64,000 bases of DNA from Gammaproteobacteria bacterium (GTDB lineage Bacteria; Pseudomonadota; Gammaproteobacteria; SZUA-140), in the NCBI GenBank assembly GCA_016712635.1, contig JADJQS010000002.1, positions 620,001 to 684,000 of the forward strand, in the 5' to 3' direction. Below the pieces are notes generated by a model. The model ran no database searches, was not told where the DNA came from, and was given only the letters and a program-made list of their open reading frames with translations. Position numbers and translations under genes: made by a program. Below, piece by piece: positions 1 to 8,259 of this stretch. Each line of letters starts with the position of its first letter. The stretch's first letter is position 1.

Positions 1-120
1 CGAAAACGGAGACGGGCGCAGAGCCTCCGACCGCAGGTCCGCCACCGGCGGGCGCGGCCTGGCCGGGCATGCCTGATCCGGTCCCGACGCAGTTCCATCA
101 CGGAGAAGAGGAGAGCAACC

Positions 121-630
121 ATGAAACGCAACACATCATCACTGATCGCAACAGGCGTCCTGCTCGCCGCGGTGACCGCCACCGGCGCCGCGCTCGCGCA
201 CGACGGTTATCCGGGTTCGCGCCCGCCGGGTCCGGAATTCGGCTGGTTCGGTTACGACCAGCCGCATCACGGTCCGAGCGGACATCACGGCATGAGCGGA
301 CTGTCGTACCTCGCGGAGGAGCTTGATCTCAGCGCCGAACAGCGCAAGACGATCCGCGGCATCATGGACAAGTCGCGCTCGCAGTCACGCGAACTGGGCG
401 AGTCCATGATCGAGAACCGCGAGCAGATGGACGAGGTCCTCGACGACAAGGGATATGGTGCGGACTTCGACAAGCTGGCGCGCCGCCAGGGCGAGCTGAT
501 CGGGGAGATGATCATGCTGCGGGCGAAGACGCGCGCCCAGGTCGAGGGCGCGCTCACAGAGGAACAGCGGGAGCAGTTCCGCGACTACCCGGGCGACTCC
601 TGCGATCGCGGCCCGGGTCACGGCTGGTAA
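121..630 (+). CDS. Spy/CpxP-family periplasmic chaperone-like protein
   Basis: The 169-residue product starts with a Sec signal peptide (MKRN, hydrophobic stretch, cleavage near ALA-HDG) and has the paired LTxxQ-type motifs of the Spy/CpxP/ZraP family (LDLSAEQR near residue 70, LTEEQREQFR near 143). Between them lies a charged helical region. Family members act in the periplasm as ATP-independent chaperones or metal-stress sensors. The His-rich N-terminal segment (HHGPSGHHG) and C-terminal GHG could bind metal, as in ZraP. The start is fixed by the purine-rich RBS GAAGAGGAGAG just upstream. It appears monocistronic and converges on the TerC gene. The first 120 bases show no other gene. Confidence 0.85.
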   Translation: MKRNTSSLIATGVLLAAVTATGAALAHDGYPGSRPPGPEFGWFGYDQPHHGPSGHHGMSGLSYLAEELDLSAEQRKTIRGIMDKSRSQSRELGESMIENREQMDEVLDDKGYGADFDKLARRQGELIGEMIMLRAKTRAQVEGALTEEQREQFRDYPGDSCDRGPGHGW

Positions 631-710
631 TCGTCACGACAGTCACAGAGGCCGGCAGCCGCAGGGATGACAGGGTGCCAGGGAACGGCACAGGGCCGGA
701 GGGACAGAAT

Positions 711-737
711 GGGGCGGTTATCCGCCCTGTTTGTTTT
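711..737 (+). terminator. Hairpin terminator between convergent genes
   Basis: GGGCGG (712-717), a TTAT loop and CCGCCC (722-727) are followed by TGTTTGTTTT. It lies after the Spy-like gene and overlaps the last codons of the convergent TerC gene, whose TAA stop sits in the loop. The stem is short and the T tract is interrupted, so this is tentative. Confidence 0.4.
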
Positions 738-2010
738 CGCGGTCGTCGCCCGGGTCAGCTCCGCCTGCCTCCGGCGCGCCGCGCCGTTTGCGCCCGAAGA
801 AACCGCGCGCGCTGTCCTTGAGATTCCTGGCCTCGTGCTTGAGCCGGTGCAGCAGGCGGCGCGCCCAGATGAATTCCGTGGCGAGGATCGCCAGTCCCGC
901 CGGGATCACCACGATGGCCGGGCCGGGCAGCACGATCATGACGACGCCGATCAGCACCACCGTCGAGCCGATCACCAGGATGACGATGCGGCGCGCGCCC
1001 TTCGCCGTCAGCACCAGCAGTTCGCCCAGATCGTCCGCCAGCGGCGAGACCGGCGCCGCGGCGCGCGGCTTGAGCAATGCGGACAGCAGGCCGCCCGCGA
1101 CGAGGATCGCGGCGATCGCCAGCAGCGCGATCCCGTCGGGGATCGCGTAATGCGGCGCCAGCAGCATCTTCACCCCGACGAAGCCGAGCAGGAACACCAG
1201 GCTGAGCTTGAGATAGCGCAGGCGGGGCAGCAGGCCGGCGGCCGCGAAATACAGCGGGCGCAGACCGAGGATCGCGAAGATGCTCGCGCTGAAGATCAGG
1301 AACGGGTCCCGCGTCACGGCGATGATGGCCGCGACGGAATCGAGCGCGAACGCCAGATCGGCGCCCACCACCAGCAGGAGGGCGACCAGCAGCGGCGTCG
1401 CCGTACGGCGGCCGCCATCGCGCGTGAGGAAGCGGTCGCCGTCGAGGTCCGCGCGCAGGGGGATGCGGCGGCGCGCGAGGCGGACCAGCAGGCTGCGCTC
1501 CGGCCGCACCTCGTCCCGGTGCAGCAGCAGGCGCGCCGCGGTCGCGACCAGCAGCGCGCCGAATACGTACGACATCCAGGCGAAATACCCGATCAGGCTG
1601 ACACCGCCGGCGATCATCGCGGCGCGCAGGACGACCGCCCCGAACACGCCCCAGAACAGCACGCGATGCTGGTATTCGAGCGGGAGGCGGAAATGCGCGA
1701 AGATGAGCGCGACGACGAAGATGTTCTCCAGGCTGAGCGCCTTCTCCACCAGGTAGCCGGTGAAAAACTGGACGGCGGCGGCGCGCCCGTCGAGCACGCG
1801 TCCCGGCGCAAGGCCGGCACCGAGCAGGTGGTTCTCGTACAGGTAGTAGACGCCGATATTGAAACTGAGCGCGAGCGCGACCCAGAACCCCGTCCAGGCA
1901 AGCGCCTCGTAGACGCCGATCGGACGCGGCCTGCGGTGGACCACCGCCAGGTCGAAGACCAGGATCGCGGCGATGACGGCGATGAATCCGATCCACAGCC
2001 AGGCCGTCAT
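718..2010 (-). CDS. TerC-family membrane protein with C-terminal PGPGW domain
   Basis: This 430-residue integral membrane protein has the TerC/Alx core: GYLVEKALSLENIFV near residue 88 with its conserved acidic pair, and VVGADLAFALDSVAAI near residue 215, another conserved acidic helix. TerC/Alx proteins are linked to Mn2+ export and metal or tellurite tolerance. After about residue 320 a second unit follows (hydrophobic hairpin with VLPGPAIVVIPAGLAIL), typical of the PGPGW family, then a basic cytoplasmic tail. The two units are often separate proteins. It is the last gene of the minus-strand run, 58 bp after def. Substrate is inferred from the family only. Confidence 0.85.
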   Translation of the reverse strand: MTAWLWIGFIAVIAAILVFDLAVVHRRPRPIGVYEALAWTGFWVALALSFNIGVYYLYENHLLGAGLAPGRVLDGRAAAVQFFTGYLVEKALSLENIFVVALIFAHFRLPLEYQHRVLFWGVFGAVVLRAAMIAGGVSLIGYFAWMSYVFGALLVATAARLLLHRDEVRPERSLLVRLARRRIPLRADLDGDRFLTRDGGRRTATPLLVALLLVVGADLAFALDSVAAIIAVTRDPFLIFSASIFAILGLRPLYFAAAGLLPRLRYLKLSLVFLLGFVGVKMLLAPHYAIPDGIALLAIAAILVAGGLLSALLKPRAAAPVSPLADDLGELLVLTAKGARRIVILVIGSTVVLIGVVMIVLPGPAIVVIPAGLAILATEFIWARRLLHRLKHEARNLKDSARGFFGRKRRGAPEAGGADPGDDRENKQGG

Positions 2011-2068
2011 GCCGCCTCCCGCGCGCCGTGCCCCGCCCCGCCCCGCCGCATAACTCCGCCGCGGGCGC

Positions 2069-2569
2069 TCAGCGGCAGACCTTGCGGCGGAACAGGTCGT
2101 TGCGCCGGCTCACCACGCGGTCGATGAACAGCAGTCCGTCCAGATGATCGATCTCGTGCTGCACGACGCGCGCCTCGAAGCCTTCCATCTCGTAGCGCCG
2201 CGGCTCGCCATGCTCGTCGCAGGCCTCGAGCGTCAGCGCCTGCGCGCGCACCACGTTGCCGGTATAGTCCGGCACCGAGAGGCAGCCCTCGCGGCCGCTG
2301 ACCGACCCTTCCCGGGCGACGATCCCGGGATTCACCAGCACCAGCCGTCCATGGTTGCGCCACTGCGGCCTGGACGAGGCATCGATGATCACCACGCGCT
2401 GCGTCCATCCGATCTGGGTCGCCGCGATGCCCACGGCCGCGGGACCCGCGCGCATCGTCTCCTCGAGGTCGGCCACCGCCGCGCGCAGCGCATCGTCAAA
2501 CGATTCGACCGGCGTCGCGGCCCGCTTGAGCCGCTCGTCGGGGTAGGTCAGGACCTGCCGCACCGCCAC
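2069..2569 (-). CDS. def: Peptide deformylase
   Basis: This enzyme removes the N-terminal formyl group from nascent proteins. All three family motifs are visible in 166 residues: AVGIAATQ (45-52), EGCLS (94-98, metal-ligand Cys96) and QHEIDH (137-142; His138 and His142 bind metal, Glu139 is catalytic). Motif 1 has Ala where the first Gly of GxGxAAxQ is usual. The start is a GTG (2567-2569), 6 bp after the stop of the upstream ACT-domain gene, with no clear RBS, so translation may be coupled. It is not next to fmt, so it may be an additional deformylase; the rest of the genome would decide. Confidence 0.93.
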   Translation of the reverse strand: MAVRQVLTYPDERLKRAATPVESFDDALRAAVADLEETMRAGPAAVGIAATQIGWTQRVVIIDASSRPQWRNHGRLVLVNPGIVAREGSVSGREGCLSVPDYTGNVVRAQALTLEACDEHGEPRRYEMEGFEARVVQHEIDHLDGLLFIDRVVSRRNDLFRRKVCR

Positions 2570-2575
2570 GATGGA

Positions 2576-3097
2576 TCAGCCGATCAGCGTGTCGACCGGT
2601 GTCAGCGAGACATCGATGCCCTCGCGCCGGATGATCTCCAGCGCCGAACGCAGCGACTCTATCCCCTCCAGCGCCTGGCCCTCGATGTGCATGATGTAGA
2701 GCGGCTGCTCCGCGCTGCCGCCCACGCCGGACTCCAGGTTGAGGATGTTGAGCCCGGCCCCGGCGAAGGCGCCGACGGCGTGCGCAACGATGCCGGCGCG
2801 GTCCGCCCCCGCTACGGTGATGCTGACGTCGGGCTCGATGTGCTGGTGCAGGCGGCCCTCGATGCGGTCAACGTGCAGCCTGAGCCCGAGCGACTGGGTG
2901 ACCGGCTCGACCAGCGCGGCGAGCTGCGCCGCGGTGCCCGCGCGGCTCACCATCAGCATGATGGTGAAATTGCCGCCCAGGCGCAGCATCGATGCCTCGC
3001 CCAGGTTGCAGCCGCCGTCGTACAGCGCCGCGGTCAGGCGCGCCACGATCCCCGGGCGGTCTTCGCCCACCACCGTCAGCATGAACCATCCGGCCAT
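2576..3097 (-). CDS. GcvR-like protein with two ACT domains
   Basis: The 173-residue product consists of two ACT domains (VVGEDRPGIVARLTAAL near the N-terminus; ITVAGADRAGIVAHAVGAF near residue 94). This is the architecture of GcvR, the amino-acid-responsive antagonist of the glycine cleavage activator GcvA in E. coli. No gcv gene is nearby, so the target is unknown. I chose the ATG at 3095-3097 because GGGAGG lies 5 bases upstream; an in-frame GTG two codons earlier is possible. It sits 12 bp after the ZIP gene and 6 bp before def, so it is probably in the same transcript. Confidence 0.8.
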   Translation of the reverse strand: MAGWFMLTVVGEDRPGIVARLTAALYDGGCNLGEASMLRLGGNFTIMLMVSRAGTAAQLAALVEPVTQSLGLRLHVDRIEGRLHQHIEPDVSITVAGADRAGIVAHAVGAFAGAGLNILNLESGVGGSAEQPLYIMHIEGQALEGIESLRSALEIIRREGIDVSLTPVDTLIG

Positions 3098-3109
3098 GTC
3101 CACCTCCCG

Positions 3110-3922
3110 TCAGTGCAGGCTCTTGTGGGCGAAATAGATCACCGTCACGCCGGCCAGTATCAGGCCGAGCTGCTGCAGGGTCACCTTCGGATGCAGGCGG
3201 CGGTGCAGTCCCGGGATCAGGTCGGCGACCGCGATGTAGATGAAGCTCGCCGCCGCCACCGCCAGCACGTACGGCGTCACGTGCCTGAGGTCCGCCATGG
3301 TGAAATAGGCGAGCACGCCGCCCACCACCGTGGTCAGGCTTGACAGCAGATTATAGTAGAACGCCCGCGCGCGGCTGAAGCCGCTGTCGAGCAGCACGGC
3401 GAAATCGCCCACCTCCTGCGGGATCTCGTGTGCGGCCACGGCCAGCGCGGTGACGATGCCGAGGTGTGTGTCGGTAAGGAACGCGGCCGCGATCAGGATA
3501 CCGTCGACGAAGTTGTGCAGACCGTCGCCCACCAGGATCAGCATGCCCGTCGCCTGCCGGCCCTGCGGACCGCCGCCATGTACATGCCCGTGTCCGTCCG
3601 CGTGCTCCGGCACATGCGCCTCGCATTCGAACGAGTGGCAGTGACGCCAGAGGATCATCTTCTCCAGCACGAAGAAACCGAGCAGGCCGAGCAGCACCGC
3701 GGCGCCGATGTCGTGGACGTCACGCACCCCGGGGCTCAGTATGGCGTGCGGCAGCAGCGCGAGGAATGCCGCCCCGAGCAGGGCCCCGATCGCGAAACTG
3801 ACGAGGTGCGGCAGCACGCGTTCGCGCCAGCGTTCCGGTGCGAGCAGGAACACCGCGGCGGCGACCACGCTGAGCACGCCGCCGAGCAGGCAGAACAGGA
3901 CAATGAGCAGCAGCGTCGTCAT
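3110..3922 (-). CDS. ZIP-family divalent metal transporter
   Basis: This 270-residue polytopic protein has the ZIP metal-site helices: DGLHNFVDGILIAAAF (TM4, HNxxDG) and AAHEIPQEVGDFAVLL (TM5, HExPQExGDF). Between TM3 and TM4 is a His-rich loop (HCHSFECEAHVPEHADGHGHVHGGG contains many His and two Cys), the usual metal-sensing segment. ZIP proteins import Zn2+, Fe2+ or Mn2+; the HEIPQE form resembles the LIV-1/ZupT side of the family. Its ATG overlaps the stop of the upstream ankyrin gene by 4 bases (ATGA), so translation is probably coupled. Metal specificity cannot be read from sequence. Confidence 0.88.
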   Translation of the reverse strand: MTTLLLIVLFCLLGGVLSVVAAAVFLLAPERWRERVLPHLVSFAIGALLGAAFLALLPHAILSPGVRDVHDIGAAVLLGLLGFFVLEKMILWRHCHSFECEAHVPEHADGHGHVHGGGPQGRQATGMLILVGDGLHNFVDGILIAAAFLTDTHLGIVTALAVAAHEIPQEVGDFAVLLDSGFSRARAFYYNLLSSLTTVVGGVLAYFTMADLRHVTPYVLAVAAASFIYIAVADLIPGLHRRLHPKVTLQQLGLILAGVTVIYFAHKSLH

Positions 3923-4725
3923 GGACCGGAATCCGGCCGCGCGGGCACCGGCGCCTCCTCGAGCAGGCGCATCACCTCCGCGTGCCCCTGCTTGCGCGCC
4001 CAGGTCAGCGCCGTCTCGCCGTCGCCGTTGCGCGCCTGCGCATCCGCACCGTGCGCGAGCAGCAGCTCAACCACGGGCAGGTGGCCCTGCCGGGCCGCGC
4101 GCATCAGGGCGGTCTGCCCGTCGCGCGTGCGTGCGTTGATGTCGGCGCCGCGCTCGATCAGCAGCCGAGCGCTCGCGGCGTGGCCGATGTAGGCCGCCGT
4201 CATCAGCGCGGTCAGTCCGTTCTGGTTCTGATCATCCACCTGCGCCCCATGGTCGAGCAGGAGCTGAACCAGCTCCGGGCGATCGGTGAGCGGCATGATG
4301 ATGAGGGCGGTATTGCCGATGGCGTCGCGCATGTCCACCCGCGCGCCGCGCGCGATCAGTTCGCGCGCCAGGTCAAGGTGGTCGCCCGAGATCGCCAGCA
4401 TCAGCGGCGTCACCCCGAGCTCGCCCTTGGCGTTGATGTCGGGATCGCGCCTGAGCAGCAGCCAGGCAATGTCGAGATGGCCCTTGCGGATCGCGACGTC
4501 GAGCACCGGTTCGCTGGCGCGGTTGCGCGCATTCACATCCGCCCCCTGCGCCAGCAGCGCCTCCACCCCGGCGACATCGCCGTCGTTCACCGCGTCGACG
4601 AGGGGCGGATTGCTGCAGGCGCCCGCCGCCGCCAGCGCGGCCAGTACCAGCAGGAGGCGCGGCGCAAGGGGTGCCCGCAGGGATGCGAGCCGGCGCGGGA
4701 GGCAAGTTTTCAGTGCGTGGATCAT
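3919..4725 (-). CDS. Ankyrin-repeat lipoprotein
   Basis: A 268-residue exported protein: basic N-terminus, hydrophobic stretch (LLLVLAALAAAGAC) and a probable lipidated Cys37, then about six ankyrin repeats of roughly 33 residues (ALLAQGADVNARN, LIARGARVDMRD, LLIERGADINART, LLAHGADAQARN and similar). Ankyrin repeats mediate protein binding; the partner is unknown. I chose ATG 4723-4725, which has GGAG 10 bases upstream and a proper signal peptide. Longer in-frame starts upstream add a non-conserved Arg/Pro-rich segment. It overlaps the ZIP transporter start by 4 bp, so the two are co-expressed. Confidence 0.85.
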   Translation of the reverse strand: MIHALKTCLPRRLASLRAPLAPRLLLVLAALAAAGACSNPPLVDAVNDGDVAGVEALLAQGADVNARNRASEPVLDVAIRKGHLDIAWLLLRRDPDINAKGELGVTPLMLAISGDHLDLARELIARGARVDMRDAIGNTALIIMPLTDRPELVQLLLDHGAQVDDQNQNGLTALMTAAYIGHAASARLLIERGADINARTRDGQTALMRAARQGHLPVVELLLAHGADAQARNGDGETALTWARKQGHAEVMRLLEEAPVPARPDSGP

Positions 4726-4865
4726 GGGCGGGCCGCTCCGGATAAAGTCAGGCATTCTACAACGAATATGCCCGCCGGTTCGAGGACGCGGGGCGACCGG
4801 GGTCCGCGGGCGCGGATCGGGCGCGGCGTGACGGATCCCCCGCAGTCTGGCCGCTACGCCGCGCG

Positions 4866-5618
4866 CTACGCGCCTTCCCGCCAGATCAGGCTCGCCATGC
4901 GCCCGGTCTCGCCGTCGCGGCGATAGGAATAGAAGCGCACGGCATCGCGGTGGGTGCACTCCCCGCCGCCGTACACCTCGGTGATGCCGACCGTCTGCAG
5001 GCGCCGGCGCGCGAGCTGGCAGAGGTCCGCGAGCCAGCGCCCCGCCGGCGAGGGACGAAAGGCCGCGGCCGCGCCGGCATCCGCGGCGAGAAAGGCGGCG
5101 CGCACCTCGTCGCCGACCTCGAAGGACTGCGGTCCGATCGCGGGGCCCAGCCAGGCGATGTACCCGCCGTCACCGAGCTCGCCGGCGGTCGCCTCGATCA
5201 CGCCGGCGGCGAGCCCGCGCCAGCCCGCGTGGATCGCCGCCACGGCGCTGCCGTCGCGCGCGCACAGCAGCACCGGGAGGCAGTCCGCGGTCAAAACGGC
5301 GCAGACCAGGTCCGGATAGCGGGCGACGGCGGCATCCGCCTGCACACCGGGCTGCCAGTCGTCGGCGTCGATCACGTTCGTGCCGTGCACCTGTTCCAGC
5401 CAGCACGGCTCGACCGGCACCCCGGCCGCGCGCAGCAGGCGGTCCCGGTTCTCCCGCACCGCCTCCGGGTCGTCCCCGACGTGGAGCGCCAGGTTCAGCC
5501 CCGCATACGTGCCGCGGCTCACCCCGCCGCCGCGCAGGCTGGTCAGCGCCCGCACCCCCGCCGGCGCCGGCCAGTCGGGCGTGATCCACTGCACCGCATG
5601 AGAAACCTGCTTGGTCAT
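4866..5618 (-). CDS. pgeF: Laccase-domain purine nucleoside phosphorylase / peptidoglycan editing factor
   Basis: The 250-residue protein belongs to the YfiH/YlmD/LACC1 family. It carries WLEQVHGTNV (conserved His), LTADCLPVLL (Cys), AIHAGWRGLAAG (His) and GGGECTHRD. Characterised members have purine nucleoside phosphorylase/adenosine deaminase activity, and E. coli YfiH edits muropeptide precursors carrying the wrong amino acid. In many gammaproteobacteria it sits beside rluD and bamD; here it is separated from them by about 50 kb, suggesting rearrangement. No strong RBS precedes the ATG. A 156-bp heptanucleotide array begins 38 bp upstream of the start and may bear on its promoter. Confidence 0.9.
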   Translation of the reverse strand: MTKQVSHAVQWITPDWPAPAGVRALTSLRGGGVSRGTYAGLNLALHVGDDPEAVRENRDRLLRAAGVPVEPCWLEQVHGTNVIDADDWQPGVQADAAVARYPDLVCAVLTADCLPVLLCARDGSAVAAIHAGWRGLAAGVIEATAGELGDGGYIAWLGPAIGPQSFEVGDEVRAAFLAADAGAAAAFRPSPAGRWLADLCQLARRRLQTVGITEVYGGGECTHRDAVRFYSYRRDGETGRMASLIWREGA

Positions 5619-5655
5619 ACGGGAAATCTAACAGAAAGGACGATAGAAGCAAAAG

Positions 5656-5903
5656 GGTGAGGCGTGAGGCGTGAGGCGTGAGGCGTGAGGCGTGAGGCGT
5701 GAGGCGTGAGGCGTGAGGCGTGAGGCGGTGAGGCGTGAGGCGTGAGGCGTGAGGCGTGAGGCGTGAGGCGTGAGGCGTGAGGCGTGAGGCGTGAGGCGTG
5801 AGGCGTGAGGCAGAAAAGCCTGTTCGCTTCATTTTTCCTGTCAAGCGCTTTGTCGATTAAAGTTTTGTATTTTACTCCTCTCCCCTCACTCCTCTCCCTC
5901 ACC
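5656..5903. repeat. Fold-back repeat element, copy 1: (GTGAGGC)n array, core, inverted arm
   Basis: The left part (5657-5811) is 22 units of GTGAGGC: ten perfect units to 5726, one extra G at 5727, then twelve more. The core (about 5812-5875) includes TTCCTGTCAAGCGCTTTGT and matches the core of a second copy at 28440-28673. The right end (about 5876-5903) is four degenerate heptamers of CCTCTCC/CCTCACT type, roughly the complement of the left unit, so the ends can pair as a hairpin. It lies between pgeF and the PlcP-like gene, directly against the latter's stop. Tandem heptamers expand by slippage, so length may vary between strains. No encoded protein is credible. Confidence 0.9.
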
Positions 5904-5905
5904 TT

Positions 5906-6712
5906 TTATCCAGGCACGCCTTCCTCGACGCCGACCTCCGCGGCCGCCTCCCGCGCCGGCAGCAGGAACACGCTGTCGCGCGCCCAGTGCAGCAGGCGGA
6001 TCTCGCCCGAGGCCTCTTCGACCAGGGCGGTGCAGTTCTCGACCCAGTCGCCGGAGTTGGCGTAGAGCAGGCCGTCGATGGTGCGCACGTTCCCGACGTG
6101 GATGTGGCCGCACACGACGCCGTCCAGGCCGGCGTGGCGCGCGCGCTCGACGGCCGCGGCCTCGAAGCGGCGCACGTAGTCGACGGCATTGCCCACACGG
6201 CTCTTGATGTAGGCGGAGAGGGACCAGTAGGGCCGCCCGAACAGCCGGCGCATCCGGTCGCAGTGGCGGTTGAGCATGAGCAGGAAGTAGTAGTTCAGGT
6301 CGCCGATATGGCGCAGCCAGCGGTTGACGGCGACCACGCCGTCCAGTTCGTCGCCGTGCGTGACCAGCAGGCGGCGTCCGTCCGCGGTGACGTGTTCCGT
6401 CTGGTGCAGGATCCGCACCCCGTTGAACTCCATTCCCGCGTAGTCGCGCATCAGCGCGTCGTGGTTGCCGGGGATGTAGACCACCCGGGTGCCGCGCCGC
6501 GCCTTGGCAAACAGTGACTGGACGACACGGTTATTGAGCTGCGGCCAGAACCAGCCCGAGCGCAGCTTCCACAGGTCGAACACATCGCCGACCAGGTAGA
6601 GGTATTCCGATTCCGTATTATTGAGCAGGTCGAGCAGATATTCCGCCTGAGCACCCCGCGTGCCTAAATGTATATCGGACACGAAGATGGAACGTACCGT
6701 TAATTTTCCCAT
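5906..6712 (-). CDS. PlcP/LpxH-type calcineurin-like metallophosphoesterase
   Basis: The 268-residue protein has a full metallophosphoesterase site: SDIHLG (12-17), GD (42-43), GNHD (82-85), THGD (118-121) and CGHIH near residue 210. It belongs to COG2908, usually labelled UDP-2,3-diacylglucosamine diphosphatase. However, SDIHLGTRGAQAEYLL, GWFWPQ.N..V and GDWVENCTALVE resemble PlcP, the phospholipase C-type enzyme that strips head groups from phospholipids in phosphate-starved Rhizobiales and marine bacteria. The context supports PlcP: two GT4 glycosyltransferases and a PAP2 phosphatase are divergently next to it. I chose ATG 6710-6712 (RBS GGGGGAA) over an ATG 14 codons upstream. An LpxH role in lipid A synthesis is the alternative. 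Confidence 0.8.
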   Translation of the reverse strand: MGKLTVRSIFVSDIHLGTRGAQAEYLLDLLNNTESEYLYLVGDVFDLWKLRSGWFWPQLNNRVVQSLFAKARRGTRVVYIPGNHDALMRDYAGMEFNGVRILHQTEHVTADGRRLLVTHGDELDGVVAVNRWLRHIGDLNYYFLLMLNRHCDRMRRLFGRPYWSLSAYIKSRVGNAVDYVRRFEAAAVERARHAGLDGVVCGHIHVGNVRTIDGLLYANSGDWVENCTALVEEASGEIRLLHWARDSVFLLPAREAAAEVGVEEGVPG

Positions 6713-6760
6713 CGAGATTCCCCCGCTAATTATCCGGCGCGCAATATATCTCACGGGCGC

Positions 6761-6778
6761 ATGACGCTTTTGTAACGA
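6761..6778 (-). promoter_or_regulatory. Weak PhoB-box-like repeat upstream of plcP-like gene
   Basis: On the minus strand TCGTTAC-AAAA-GCGTCAT resembles the PhoB direct repeat CTGTCAT-N4-CTGTCAT (12 of 18 by my count). It is followed 12 bp later by TATATT (6743-6748) as a possible -10. It lies 49 bp before the start codon. Weak on its own; given because a better box faces the other way in the same gap. Confidence 0.25.
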
Positions 6779-6839
6779 AACGATGAATCTTTCATTAAGG
6801 CGGACGCGCGAGGGGCGGTTTCAGGGCGTTTTCACGCAA

Positions 6840-6868
6840 TTGTCATAAAAACTTCGCGCGGCTGTCAC
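6840..6868 (+). promoter_or_regulatory. Candidate PhoB box upstream of the glycosyltransferase genes
   Basis: TTGTCAT (6840-6846) and CTGTCAC (6862-6868) lie exactly 22 bp apart, two 11-bp PhoB pitches, with a poor heptad between. TTGTCATAAAA alone fits the first half and spacer of the Pho box. Ten bases after the last heptad is TAATCT (6879-6884), a possible -10. It lies 131 bp before the first GT4 gene, in the gap shared with the divergent PlcP-like gene. Visual match only. Confidence 0.5.
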
Positions 6869-6999
6869 ACGCGCAGCGTAATCTGGCGCCCGAAGATGAG
6901 GCGCTCAACGGCATCCTTGCAACCTTCCCGCAGGCGCATCACGCCGCCGCGCGATCTCCACCATCGCACCATCACCGCAGACTTCCGGGCAGGGACCTC

Positions 7000-8196
7000 A
7001 TGCGCATCCTGATGATCTCGGATGTCTATTTCCCGCGCATCAACGGGGTGTCGACCTCGATCGCCACCTACCGCGACTCCTTCCGCGCGCTGGGGCACGA
7101 GATAACCCTGCTCGCGCCCGCCTATCCGGCCGATTATTCGGACGACGCCGATACCGTGCGCATCCCGTCGCGTGGTCTCCCGCTCGACCCCGAGGACCGC
7201 ATGATGCATTACCGCGTGCTGGTGACGATGCGCGAGGCGCTGCGCGGCCGCGCCTTCGACATCGTGCACATCCAGACGCCGTTCGTCGCCCACTACGCCG
7301 GGATCCGTATCGCGCGCGCGCTGGGACTCCCCGTCATCGAGTCCTACCACACCTATTTCGAGGAATACCTCTACCACTACATCCCGATGCTGCCGCGCGG
7401 ATCACTGCGCGTACTGGCGCGGCGCTTCTCCGCCGGCCAGGGCAATGCCGTCGACGCGCTCGTCGTGCCCTCGCATGCCATGCACGACAAGCTGCGCGGC
7501 TACGGCGTCAGGAGCGAGATGCGCATCATCCCGACCGGCCTCAACATGCAGCACTTCACCCGCGGCGACGGCGCGGCCTTCCGGCGCCGGCTCGGCATCG
7601 ACCCCGGCCGCCCCGTGCTGCTCTTCGTCGGCCGCGTCGCCTTCGAGAAGAACATCGACTTCCTGCTCCACATGGTGAACGAGGTGCGCCAGCGGCTGCC
7701 CGACGTGCTGCTCCTGATCGCGGGCGAGGGACCGGCCGAGCCGCACCTGCGCCGTCTCACGGAACGCCTCGGACTCGGACAGCAGGTTGCCTTCGTCGGC
7801 TACCTCGACCGCGAGTCCGCCCTGCTCGACTGCTACGCGGCCGCCGACGTGTTCGTATTCTCGTCGCGCACGGAAACCCAGGGCCTGGTGCTGCTCGAGG
7901 CCATGGCGATGGGGCGGCCGGTCGTCGCCCAGGCGGTGATGGGCACGCGCGATGTGCTGCGCGAGGGCGAGGGCGCGCTGATCGCCGAGGACGACGTCCG
8001 TGATTTCGCGCACAAGGTACTGACCCTGCTGCGCAACCGCAGGCTGTATGAGCAACTGAGCCGGCGTGCGCTCGACTACGCCCGCACCTGGTCCAACGAG
8101 TCCTGCGCCCGGAAGCTGGAGGAATACTATGTGCAAATCATCGACAAGGCCGCGGCGGCGCGCCGCGCGCTGGAGCCGCATCATGCCCAGCGCTGA
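7000..8196 (+). CDS. GT4 glycosyltransferase, probable glycolipid synthase (Agt-like)
   Basis: The 398-residue GT-B fold enzyme has an N-terminal acceptor domain (MRILMISDVYFPRINGVST, Gly-rich turn) and a C-terminal nucleotide-sugar domain with FVGRVAFEKN and the E-x7-E element ETQGLVLLEAM near residue 290. GT4 relatives transfer hexoses or hexuronic acids to diacylglycerol or phosphatidylinositol on the inner membrane. Next to a PlcP-like lipase and under a candidate Pho box, the best reading is an Agt-type enzyme glycosylating the diacylglycerol released from phospholipid. The sugar donor is unknown. RBS AGGGA precedes the ATG. An exopolysaccharide mannosyltransferase is the main alternative. 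Confidence 0.82.
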   Translation: MRILMISDVYFPRINGVSTSIATYRDSFRALGHEITLLAPAYPADYSDDADTVRIPSRGLPLDPEDRMMHYRVLVTMREALRGRAFDIVHIQTPFVAHYAGIRIARALGLPVIESYHTYFEEYLYHYIPMLPRGSLRVLARRFSAGQGNAVDALVVPSHAMHDKLRGYGVRSEMRIIPTGLNMQHFTRGDGAAFRRRLGIDPGRPVLLFVGRVAFEKNIDFLLHMVNEVRQRLPDVLLLIAGEGPAEPHLRRLTERLGLGQQVAFVGYLDRESALLDCYAAADVFVFSSRTETQGLVLLEAMAMGRPVVAQAVMGTRDVLREGEGALIAEDDVRDFAHKVLTLLRNRRLYEQLSRRALDYARTWSNESCARKLEEYYVQIIDKAAAARRALEPHHAQR

Positions 8197-8259
8197 GGCC
8201 GTCGCGGGCCGGGCGGCGGCGCGGGCCGCGCGCTACCGCAACCATCCCCTGCCGCACGC

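Noticed and set aside
5657..5811. CRISPR array or coding repeat (LTPHASR peptide) in the GTGAGGC array
   Set aside because: Units are 7 bp with no spacers, no cas gene is present, and the open frames simply reflect a 7-bp period with no RBS or homologue.
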